Assembly (NCBI GenBank): GCA_004299485.1
Contig: SCQP01000007.1
Coordinates: 62,001-126,000, forward strand
Reading direction: 5' to 3'
Origin: Acidobacteriota bacterium
GTDB lineage: Bacteria; Acidobacteriota; Terriglobia; Terriglobales; SCQP01
Length of the DNA: 64,000 bases
Numbering within the stretch: position 1 is the first letter of the stretch; every line of letters starts with the position of its first letter. The notes beneath the pieces are model-generated. The model worked only from the letters and a program-made list of their open reading frames with translations, searched no databases and was not told where the DNA came from. Below are positions 57,182 to 64,000 of the stretch, one piece after another. The translations under genes and the position numbers were made by a program.

Positions 57182-57573
57182 CGATTCGGCAGCAGCGCGC
57201 AGATGTTAGCAGCCAAAATCTTGTGGTCGGCGGTTACTAGCGTCAGGCCGTACCAGCGCGCAGTTGCCACGAGGAGACGGTCAGCAGGATCGCGCCAGGA
57301 CAGCGGGGTAGCGATCGCCTGGAGGGCGACATCGCTGGTGAAGGGCGCTTCTCGCCATCCGACCTGTTGGCGGGCCTTTTCGATCCAGGCTGCGGCCGAC
57401 CACGGGCTCCGGAAACGGCCCTTTTCGATCAGCAATCCAAGCTCCCAGGCGCTCACCGGCGACAACCACTTCTCATGATCGTGGAAGCCCAGAATATGAC
57501 TTAGGCTTGGGCTGAGGCGCTGCGGTTCAAGGACACTCCAGATCCATATATGGGTGTCGAGCAGCAATCTCAT
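57178..57573 (-). CDS. vapC: PIN-domain toxin (type II TA)
   Basis: A 131-aa PIN nuclease beginning MRLLLDTHIWIWSVL (Asp6). It has WLSPVSAWELGLLIEKGR with the conserved Glu, SWRDPADRLLVATARWYGLTLVTADHKIL with the third and fourth acidic residues. The four-base overlap with the Phd-type antitoxin sets the start at ATG 57573; longer in-frame readings run into the antitoxin gene. Confidence 0.88.
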   Translation of the reverse strand: MRLLLDTHIWIWSVLEPQRLSPSLSHILGFHDHEKWLSPVSAWELGLLIEKGRFRSPWSAAAWIEKARQQVGWREAPFTSDVALQAIATPLSWRDPADRLLVATARWYGLTLVTADHKILAANICALLPNR

Positions 57574-57902
57574 GATTTTGCCGCTGCTGGGCGCCGCGAA
57601 CCCTTTGCGCGGGGCTTGGCGCTGCGAGCGGTTGGGGCAGGACGATGAGCGGGGAATGGTGGGATGCGCGTGGCTTCCCAATCTTCCTCGCTACCCACCG
57701 GCTCGATAAGGTCATCCAGTATCGTCGCCGTTCCTGCCATGCAGCCCAACCAGTTGCGGCGTGGCGCGGGATCCGTTGGCGGCACGAGCTGGGCGACGGG
57801 CTGCCCAAAACGCGTAATGGTCACCGGCTGTTTGGTCTTGCGGACCTTTTCGACGACCGCAGCGCAGGTGGCCTTGAATTCGGAAACGGCGATGGTCTCC
57901 AT
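57570..57902 (-). CDS. Phd/YefM-type antitoxin
   Basis: A 110-aa antitoxin, METIAVSEFKATCAAVVEKVRKTKQPVTITRFGQPVAQLVPP, the canonical Phd DNA-binding domain, then a longer C-terminal part with a basic tail (RPAPTARSAKPRAKGSRRPAAAKS). It is first in the operon and divergent from the MFS gene. Confidence 0.87.
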   Translation of the reverse strand: METIAVSEFKATCAAVVEKVRKTKQPVTITRFGQPVAQLVPPTDPAPRRNWLGCMAGTATILDDLIEPVGSEEDWEATRIPPFPAHRPAPTARSAKPRAKGSRRPAAAKS

Positions 57903-57904
57903 GC

Positions 57905-57940
57905 TCGTACCTTAACATGGTCAAAAATGTAGGTCAAAGT
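57905..57940 (-). promoter_or_regulatory. Promoter/operator candidate for the Phd-PIN operon
   Basis: On the minus strand TTGACC (-35) is followed by a 17-nt spacer and TAAGGT (-10). Two TTTGACC copies 13 bp apart (57938-57932 and 57925-57919) overlap this region and could be the antitoxin operator. This also argues that the MFS gene starts downstream of the repeat pair. Confidence 0.35.
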
Positions 57941-57970
57941 AGCAGCGGGAACGACTATGATCATGAGACG

Positions 57971-59302
57971 ATGTTCCCCACGCACGGCAGCGGGCGGCCG
58001 GAGTCCTGGCGGCGCTCCATCCGGGCGCTGGAACACCGCAATTTCCGGCTCTATTTTGGCGGGCAGGGGCTGTCAGTCATCGGCACCTGGATGACGCGGA
58101 CGGCAGTGGCGTGGCTGGTCTACAAAATGACCGGCTCGGCCATTCTGCTGGGTGTCGTCGCCTTTGCCGGGCAGCTTCCCACCTTTCTGCTGGCGCCGTT
58201 CGCGGGTGTCTGGGTCGACCGGCTGCCGCGCCGGCCGCTGCTGCTGTGGACGCAAGGCCTGGCCATGGCGCAATCGCTGGCGCTGGCAGTGCTGGCGTTT
58301 ACGCATATCACCATCGCCGAAATCATCGCGCTGATGGCGTTGCAGGGTCTGGTCAACGCCTTCGACATGCCTGGCCGCCAGGCGTTCCTGGTGGACATGG
58401 TGGAAGGGCACGAGGCCCTGGGCAATGCAATCGCGCTCAACTCCAGCATGGTGAACCTGGCGCGGCTGATCGGGCCGGCGGTCGCGGGTTTCATCATTGC
58501 GCTCTGGGGCGAAGGCTATTGCTTTCTGATTGACGGCATCAGCTACATTGCGGTGCTGGCGTCGCTGATCGCCATGAGCGACCTGCCACTGCAGGTGCAG
58601 CAGGTGCGGCGCTCGATGGTCATGGCGCTGCGCGAGGGTTGGTCGTACATCACCGGATTCGCGCCGGCGCGCAATCTATTGCTGCTGATGGCGCTCGTCA
58701 GCCTGGTCGGCCTGCCCTACACCGTGCTAATGCCGCTGTTTGCCGGCAACGTGCTGCGCGGCGGCGCGCATACGCTGGGCTACCTGCTGGGCGCGGCCGG
58801 TGCGGGCGCGCTCACCGGCGCGGTGCGGCTGGCGGCGCGGCCCTCGGTGCGCGGACTGACGCGGCTGGTGCCGTTCTCGGCCGGCTTGTTTGGCGTCGGG
58901 TTGCTGACCTTCGGGCTCTCGCATTGGCTGTGGTTGTCGCTGCCGCTGATTTTCGTCGCTGGCTTGGGCATGATGCAGCAGATGGCCTCGACCAATACCA
59001 TTCTGCAAACCGTGGTGGACGACGAAAAGCGCGGCCGCGTGATGGCGTTTTACACCATGGCATTTGTGGGCATGGCGCCCTGGGGCAGCTTGCTGTCGGG
59101 TTGGATGGCGGAGAAACTGGGCGCGCCGCATACGCTGGTGATCAATGGCGCCGTCTGCATTGCCGGGGCGCTCTGGTTTGCCTCACAACTGCGGACGGTG
59201 CGCAACGCCATCCGGCCGGTGTATCAGCGGCTGGGGATCATTCCCGAGATGACCGCAGGGATTCAGTCCGCGGCGGCGCTGACTACGCCTCCACAGGAAT
59301 AG
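57971..59302 (+). CDS. MFS exporter (EntS-like)
   Basis: A 443-aa, 12-helix transporter. The N-terminus (SWRRSIRALEHRNFRLYFGGQGLSVIGTWMTRTAVAWLVYKMTGSAILLG) and LLAPFAGVWVDRLPRRPLLLWTQGLAM (motif A) match the EntS-like MFS group. FDMPGRQAFLVDMVEGHEALGNAIALNSSMVNLARLIGPAVAGFIIALWG is the helix 4-5 signature. An upstream ATG at 57917 is in frame but lies in the divergent promoter region. The substrate is unknown. Its last 20 bp overlap the mfd gene tail. Confidence 0.88.
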   Translation: MFPTHGSGRPESWRRSIRALEHRNFRLYFGGQGLSVIGTWMTRTAVAWLVYKMTGSAILLGVVAFAGQLPTFLLAPFAGVWVDRLPRRPLLLWTQGLAMAQSLALAVLAFTHITIAEIIALMALQGLVNAFDMPGRQAFLVDMVEGHEALGNAIALNSSMVNLARLIGPAVAGFIIALWGEGYCFLIDGISYIAVLASLIAMSDLPLQVQQVRRSMVMALREGWSYITGFAPARNLLLLMALVSLVGLPYTVLMPLFAGNVLRGGAHTLGYLLGAAGAGALTGAVRLAARPSVRGLTRLVPFSAGLFGVGLLTFGLSHWLWLSLPLIFVAGLGMMQQMASTNTILQTVVDDEKRGRVMAFYTMAFVGMAPWGSLLSGWMAEKLGAPHTLVINGAVCIAGALWFASQLRTVRNAIRPVYQRLGIIPEMTAGIQSAAALTTPPQE

Positions 59303-62300
59303 GCGGTGCGAGCGAGTCCAGCAACCTCGTCGTTTCCGCGAGAACGGCAGCAGCGCCGTTGACGGTGAAGGGCAGCTTGAGCGTGCCGTCGGGGGTGAAC
59401 TGCGCGCCGGGGGCGCCCTCCACCAACGCCGCAATGCGCTGCGGCTCGACGCGCGTCTGCGGCATAAAGCGCAGCCAGAGCTGGGCATTGCCGCCGCTGC
59501 CGCGGCGCTCGAGGCCGGTGAGGCCAAGCTGGCGGCAGCGGGGCTTGAGCGTCGCATAGGCGAGCAGATTCTGCACCGGTGCGGGCGGGGGACCGTAGCG
59601 GTCTTCGAGCTCGCGCAGCACGTCGGCGCGGGCGGCTTCGGTTTCCGCCTCGGCCAGGCGCTTGTACATCCGCAGGCGCTGATTCTCTTCGGGCACGTAG
59701 TCGGCGGGAATGCGGATGTCGAGACCGAGATGAAGCTGGACTTCCGTTTCCGGCTCGACGGCTTCGCCTTTGAGTTCGCGCACAGTCTGCTCCAGCATGC
59801 GCACGTACAGATCGAAGCCGACGGCGTCCAGGCTCCCGCTCTGCTCGCCGCCGAGCAGATTGCCGGCGCCCCTTAGCTCGAGATCGAGAGCGGCAATCTT
59901 GAAGCCGGCGCCGAGATCGCTGAACTCGCGCATGGCGGCCAGGCGCTTGCGCGCCAGCGGCGGCAGCTCGACCTCCGCGGGCACCAGCAAAAACGCATAG
60001 GCGCGGCGGTTGGAGCGGCCGACCCGGCCACGCAACTGGTAAAGCTCGCTGAGGCCGAGGCGGTCGGCGCGGTTGATGATGATAGTGTTGGCGAGCGGAA
60101 TGTCGAGACCGTTTTCAATGATGGTGGTGGACAGCAGAACGTCGGCCTCGTGGCGCACGAAGCGGAGCATGACTTTTTCGAGCTCATCCTCGGCCATTTG
60201 GCCGTGGCCCACCGCGATGCGCGCTCCGGGCGCGAGCCGCTGCAGCAGCGCTGCGACTTCCCAGATGCTATCCACGCGATTGTGGACGAAGTAGACCTGG
60301 CCGCCGCGCGCGAGTTCCTGTTGCATCGCGTCGCCGATCAGGGTTTCGTTCCAGCCGGCGACTACCGTCTGAATGGCGAGGCGATCGCGCGGCGGCGTCT
60401 CAATCACGGACAGGTCGCGCAGGCCGGCGAGCGACATGTTGAGGGTGCGCGGAATCGGTGTGGCCGAAAGCGAGAGCACATGCACTTCTTTTTTGAGCTG
60501 CTTGAGGCGTTCCTTGTGGCGCACGCCGAAGCGCTGCTCTTCATCCACTACCAGCAGACCGAGATTCTGGAACTTGACGTCCTTCGACAGCAGGCGGTGC
60601 GTGCCGATGACGATGTCGCATTTGCCCGTAGCGAGGCGCTCCAGCGTTTCCTTTTGCTGCGGCCGGGTGCGAAAGCGGCTGAGCAGCTCGATGGTGACGG
60701 GAAAGGCGCGGAAGCGCTGACGGAAGGTCTGCTCGTGCTGGAAGGCCAGTACGGTGGTGGGTGCCAGCACGGCCACCTGGCGGCCTTCGCCCACGATCTT
60801 GAAGGCGGCACGCATGGCGACTTCGGTTTTGCCGTAGCCGACATCGCCGACAACCAGCCGGTCCATGGGGCGGTTGCTTTCCAGATCGTGGCGGACGTCT
60901 TCGATGGCTTTCTCCTGATCCTCGGTCTCGGCGTAGGGAAACGCGTCCTGGAACTCGCGCTGCACGTTGTCATCAGGCGCACAGGGCGGCAGGCGCACGG
61001 CGTGGCGCGCGGCGTAGAGCTTGAGCAACTCGTCCGCCATGTCGCGCATGGCGCGCTTGACCCGGCCCTTGCGCTGCGCCCACTGTGTGCCGCCGAGGCG
61101 GTCGAGCACCGGCGCGGTGCCCTCCGCGCCGCGGTATTTCTGGATGAGATCCATGCGCGTGAGCGGCACATAGAGCTTGGCCGCGTCCGCGTACTCCAGG
61201 ATCATGAACTCCCCGCTGCGCGCTCCCGAGGCGCCATCCTCCGCTTCGAACTCCTTCAAACCGGCGTAACGGCCGATGCCGTGCTCGACGTGAACAACGA
61301 AATCACCGGGCGTCAGATCGCGGAAGTCGCTAAGGAAGGTGGAGATGCTGGTGCGGCGGGCGGGCGGGACGTAGGCAGCGGCGGTTTCTTCGTGGAACAG
61401 GTCACTGGACCCGAGAAAAGTAATGAGTTGTTCGGGCAGCGAGAAACCATGCGGGAGCTTGCCCTGGGCCACAATCGCCGCCGCGCCGGCAGCGCTGAAA
61501 TAGGCTTTTTCCGAAAGGTAGTCAATGCCCGAGCGCCGGGGGCGCGAGCCGAACTGAAAGGGCAGCTTGTACTCGGTGAACAGATCGCCGAGGCGCTCCA
61601 CCTCGCCGGCATTGGTGCCCAGAAAGATGAGCCGCTCGCCGGCGGTCAGCGCCTGGCGGGAGTCTTCGACCATGCGGGCAACGACGCCCTGGTAGCGCGG
61701 CGCCGGACGCGTCGGCATATCGATCACATCGGCAGGCGCGACCGGAACGGCGCCCAGCTCCAGGGCTTCCGCGTCCAGATCGACGTGCTCGATGCGCAGC
61801 TCGCGCATTTCCACTACGGGCTCGCGCGCCAGCCGCTCGCGCATCTGCTCCGGCGTGAAGAAGATCGACTCCGGCTCCGGACCACGCTCGGGCGCATAAC
61901 GCTCGCGCAACCGGCGCCACCAGCGCTCGAGCTCGGCAGTCACATGTTCCGGCTCGCTGACAATCACCAGCGGCGGGCGCTCGCTCACCTCCAGCAAGCT
62001 GCGGGAAAAGCCCTCGAGGCCGGCGACGCGAAACTCCCAGCCGGGCGCAGGTGCCGTGCCCAGGCGCTCGCGCAAATGTGGCGCCAACGGCAGCGAGGTG
62101 AGCGGCAGCAGCAGTGCCTGTTCCAGCGGCGCCACCGAGCGTTGGGTCGCGGGGTCGAATTCGCGCAGGGATTCGATCTCATCGCCGAACAGCTCGATCC
62201 GGACCGGGCGAGCAGCTTCCGGACTGTAGACGTCGACCAGGCCGCCGCGAATCGAGAACTGGCCCGGCATTTCCACCGGGTCCTGGCGCTGGTAACCCAT

Positions 62301-62810
62301 CCACTGGAGTTGATCGGTGAGACCAGCAAGATCGACCACGTCGCCGGCACGCAGGCGCCGAACCAGACGGCGGTAATAATCCGGCTCCGGGAGGCGGGTC
62401 GCGGCCGCAACCGCCGGCGCGATCAGAAAGGGCAGACCCTCCACCCAGCGCCACAACGCCAGGGCGCGTTGCTCGAGGATCTCCGGGTGCGGCGAAAGGC
62501 CTTCGTAAGGATCCACGGCGAAGGTAGGCAGCACCAGAGGGCGGTCTTCTTCGCCGCCGGCCGCACCGGTAAGCTCGGCAAACGTGCCGAGGATATCGCG
62601 CCACTCCTCCGCGGTGCGGTTGTCGGGCACCAGGAAAAGAACCGGCCGCTGGGTCAGGCGCTGCAGCTGCGCCGCCGCCAAAAGCTGCGCCGGAGCCGTC
62701 AGGCCGCGAAGCTGGACCTGATGGCCCGCCTTCCAGGCAGATGTCACCCGCGCCAGCGGGCCTTGCCGCGCTAGCTCCTCCAGCAATTCACGCAAAAACG
62801 GCAACGTCAT
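59283..62810 (-). CDS. mfd: Transcription-repair coupling factor Mfd
   Basis: Displaces stalled RNA polymerase and recruits UvrA. The 1175-aa protein has a UvrB-like N-terminal part (LFLVPDNRTAEEWRDILGTF; FAVDPYEGLSPHPEILEQRALALW). The RNA polymerase-interaction domain is DFVVHVEHGIGRYAGLKEFE. The helicase core has GDVGYGKTEVAMRAAFK, DEEQRFGVRHKERLK, LSATPIPRTLNMSLAGLRDLSVIETPPRDRLAIQT, and TTIIENGLDIPLANTIIINRADRLGLSELYQLRGRVGRSN. The C-terminal domain follows. It is full length with no interruption. Confidence 0.97.
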   Translation of the reverse strand: MTLPFLRELLEELARQGPLARVTSAWKAGHQVQLRGLTAPAQLLAAAQLQRLTQRPVLFLVPDNRTAEEWRDILGTFAELTGAAGGEEDRPLVLPTFAVDPYEGLSPHPEILEQRALALWRWVEGLPFLIAPAVAAATRLPEPDYYRRLVRRLRAGDVVDLAGLTDQLQWMGYQRQDPVEMPGQFSIRGGLVDVYSPEAARPVRIELFGDEIESLREFDPATQRSVAPLEQALLLPLTSLPLAPHLRERLGTAPAPGWEFRVAGLEGFSRSLLEVSERPPLVIVSEPEHVTAELERWWRRLRERYAPERGPEPESIFFTPEQMRERLAREPVVEMRELRIEHVDLDAEALELGAVPVAPADVIDMPTRPAPRYQGVVARMVEDSRQALTAGERLIFLGTNAGEVERLGDLFTEYKLPFQFGSRPRRSGIDYLSEKAYFSAAGAAAIVAQGKLPHGFSLPEQLITFLGSSDLFHEETAAAYVPPARRTSISTFLSDFRDLTPGDFVVHVEHGIGRYAGLKEFEAEDGASGARSGEFMILEYADAAKLYVPLTRMDLIQKYRGAEGTAPVLDRLGGTQWAQRKGRVKRAMRDMADELLKLYAARHAVRLPPCAPDDNVQREFQDAFPYAETEDQEKAIEDVRHDLESNRPMDRLVVGDVGYGKTEVAMRAAFKIVGEGRQVAVLAPTTVLAFQHEQTFRQRFRAFPVTIELLSRFRTRPQQKETLERLATGKCDIVIGTHRLLSKDVKFQNLGLLVVDEEQRFGVRHKERLKQLKKEVHVLSLSATPIPRTLNMSLAGLRDLSVIETPPRDRLAIQTVVAGWNETLIGDAMQQELARGGQVYFVHNRVDSIWEVAALLQRLAPGARIAVGHGQMAEDELEKVMLRFVRHEADVLLSTTIIENGLDIPLANTIIINRADRLGLSELYQLRGRVGRSNRRAYAFLLVPAEVELPPLARKRLAAMREFSDLGAGFKIAALDLELRGAGNLLGGEQSGSLDAVGFDLYVRMLEQTVRELKGEAVEPETEVQLHLGLDIRIPADYVPEENQRLRMYKRLAEAETEAARADVLRELEDRYGPPPAPVQNLLAYATLKPRCRQLGLTGLERRGSGGNAQLWLRFMPQTRVEPQRIAALVEGAPGAQFTPDGTLKLPFTVNGAAAVLAETTRLLDSLAPPIPVEA

Positions 62811-62866
62811 CAGCAGCGGACTTCAATTTTAGCAAAGCGTAAACTGAAGCTAGATCCACCCGTCCT

Positions 62867-63766
62867 ATGCATGCTCACACCCACCACCGCACACGCACTT
62901 TCTTGACGCTGGGCGCCTTTGCCACGCTCGGCTACGTCGTACTGGCGTTTGTGGTGGGAATGCAGGCCCACTCGCTGGCGCTGGTCTCCGAAGCCGGCCA
63001 CAACCTGACCGATTTTCTCGCCTTGGCGTTGACCTGGGTGGGCGTGTACTTTGAGACCCGTCCCCCGACCGCCAACAAGACCTTCGGCTTCCAGCGCGCG
63101 GGCGTGCTTACGGCGCTGGTGAACGTGGTCACGCTGTTCGTGATCACCGTGCTGATTGTGGTGGAGGCCGTCGCTCGATTCCATGCACCTGGCACGGTCG
63201 CAACCGGACCGATGCTGTGGGTTGCGGTGATCGGGCTGGTAATGAACGCCACCATCGCCTGGTTTCTGGAAAGCGGCCACCACGACGTCAATTTACGCGC
63301 GGCCTTCCTGCACATGGTGGGCGACGCCGCGGCCACGGCGCTGGTGATCGTGGGCGCGATTGTGATCGCCAACACCGGCTGGATGGTTGTGGACCCGATT
63401 CTGTCGCTGGTGATCGCCGCGCTGATTCTGGCCAGCGGCTGGGGCATTTTCCGCGAGACGCTCAACATTCTGCTGGAAGGCGCCCCCCGCGGCGTCAAGT
63501 CGGCGCAAGTGCAGGCGGACCTGGCCGCCGTTGCCGGCGTCGAAGCTGTGCACGACCTGCACATCTGGAGCCTGGGCTCGCAGTCCCACGCCCTCAGCGC
63601 CCATGTGCGCATCGCCGACGTCCAGGTCTCCGCCAGCGACGTGATCCGCCTGCGGCTGTGCGCGCTCCTCGATGAACGCTACCACATTCACCACGCGACC
63701 CTGCAGTTTGAGACGGACGGGGCCTGCGATGGCTGCACTATTCGTGAGCCTCACAGGTCGCGCTGA
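62867..63766 (+). CDS. Cation diffusion facilitator (Zn2+/heavy-metal exporter)
   Basis: A 299-aa CzcD/ZitB-type antiporter with six helices. Metal-binding residues H45 and D49 lie in SEAGHNLTD, with a second HxxxD in HMVGDAAATA. The His-rich N-terminus (MHAHTHHRTR) and the C-terminal cytoplasmic domain (AGVEAVHDLHIWSLGSQSHALSAHVRI) are typical of the family. It is divergent from mfd across 56 bp. Confidence 0.94.
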   Translation: MHAHTHHRTRTFLTLGAFATLGYVVLAFVVGMQAHSLALVSEAGHNLTDFLALALTWVGVYFETRPPTANKTFGFQRAGVLTALVNVVTLFVITVLIVVEAVARFHAPGTVATGPMLWVAVIGLVMNATIAWFLESGHHDVNLRAAFLHMVGDAAATALVIVGAIVIANTGWMVVDPILSLVIAALILASGWGIFRETLNILLEGAPRGVKSAQVQADLAAVAGVEAVHDLHIWSLGSQSHALSAHVRIADVQVSASDVIRLRLCALLDERYHIHHATLQFETDGACDGCTIREPHRSR

Positions 63767-63769
63767 AAC

Positions 63770-64000
63770 CTATTTGCGCCGATCGAGCACTGGAAAGAGG
63801 TACTTTGCTACGACCGCAAACAACCCAACGACGCCCGCGGTCGTAGCAGCCAAAAGTGCGTACAGAACGCCATCCGGAAGTTGGAAAGCGCGGGTTCCAC
63901 CAAGCCAATTTGCCCTCACTCCGAAGCCGTCGAGAAAGAGAATGGCGAGCACGGCCAGTAGCCATCCGCAAAGCACGCAAAAGATTGCTGGCGCAAACTT
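63770..64000 (-). CDS. Small membrane protein, probably truncated by the window end
   Basis: At least 68 aa from a GTG at 63976. The in-frame sequence upstream (KFAPAIFCVLCGWLLAVLAILFL) is hydrophobic and runs to the window edge, so the true start may lie outside. Two helices are visible, one at the N-terminus and one at VLYALLAATTAGVVGLFAVVAKYLF, with basic end DRRK. It is tail-to-tail with the CDF gene. No family was recognised. Confidence 0.55.
   Translation of the reverse strand, partial: KFAPAIFCVLCGWLLAVLAILFLDGFGVRANWLGGTRAFQLPDGVLYALLAATTAGVVGLFAVVAKYLFPVLDRRK

Noticed and set aside
60150-62774. An 874-codon open frame on the plus strand opposite mfd
   Set aside because: mfd is full length with all family motifs; long antisense frames are expected at this GC content and the translated product has no recognisable domain.
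1-64000. CRISPR array or prophage
   Set aside because: No regularly spaced repeats of 24-40 bp with unique spacers, and no phage structural or integrase genes, were found.

Overview
The window is a GC-rich bacterial chromosome segment that most likely comes from an Acidobacteriota genome. Three things point there: a secreted VWFA protein of the acidobacterial type, an ADOP-type duplicated FtsX/MacB permease, and large secreted BNR/sortilin-like and S9 peptidase genes next to PIN-type toxin-antitoxin modules. No phage, insertion sequence, rRNA or CRISPR was found. One tRNA (Leu, anticodon UAG) is present.

Layout. 1-2.9 kb: tsaC, a 25-aa lysine/alanine-rich protein with its own promoter and terminator, a VWFA protein and a WXXGXW-repeat protein. 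2.9-7.3 kb (minus): the housekeeping block ffh-rpsP-khpA-rimM-trmD-rplS-rnhB, with several overlapping reading frames. 7.4-15.4 kb: membrane pyrophosphatase, a TPR protein, a VapBC module, accD-folC-plsC and cobO. 15.4-24.9 kb: larE-manA, pdhA-pdhB, manC, two M48 proteases, an adenosine deaminase-like gene and a class V aminotransferase. 24.9-35.4 kb: a PIN/Phd module, a DHA2 exporter, a cupin, a DUF3179 gene, a secreted protein of unknown function, the ADOP permease and an M14 peptidase. 35.4-39.5 kb: three toxin-antitoxin loci (one apparently decayed), small unknown genes and the tRNA. 39.5-54.1 kb: a coupled pair of large exported proteins, then a galactose/plant-polysaccharide locus (GH27 alpha-galactosidase, galK, galT, SSS symporter, small membrane protein, galM, GH127). 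54.2-64 kb: a VOC protein, an ABC exporter, a PIN/Phd module, an MFS exporter, mfd and a CDF metal transporter.

The most notable observation is the DUF3179 gene at 27737-28735 (minus). A single reading frame is crossed by one in-frame TGA exactly where the family carries the first cysteine of its CxxC motif, giving W-[TGA]-S-Y-C. A 7-bp hairpin begins 13 nt after the TGA, with its apical loop 20 nt after it and a G among the first two loop bases. This fits the general bacterial SECIS layout, so I read the gene as a selenoprotein (UxxC). A second theme is repeats: short tandem arrays abut stop codons and in two cases (larE, DHA2 exporter) run into the coding sequence. A 110-bp repeat (106/110 identical) lies in inverted orientation on either side of the ADOP permease gene.

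The galactose locus reads as a pathway: exported GH27 and GH127 release sugars, the symporter imports them, GalM equilibrates anomers, and GalK/GalT feed the Leloir pathway. galE is not in the window.
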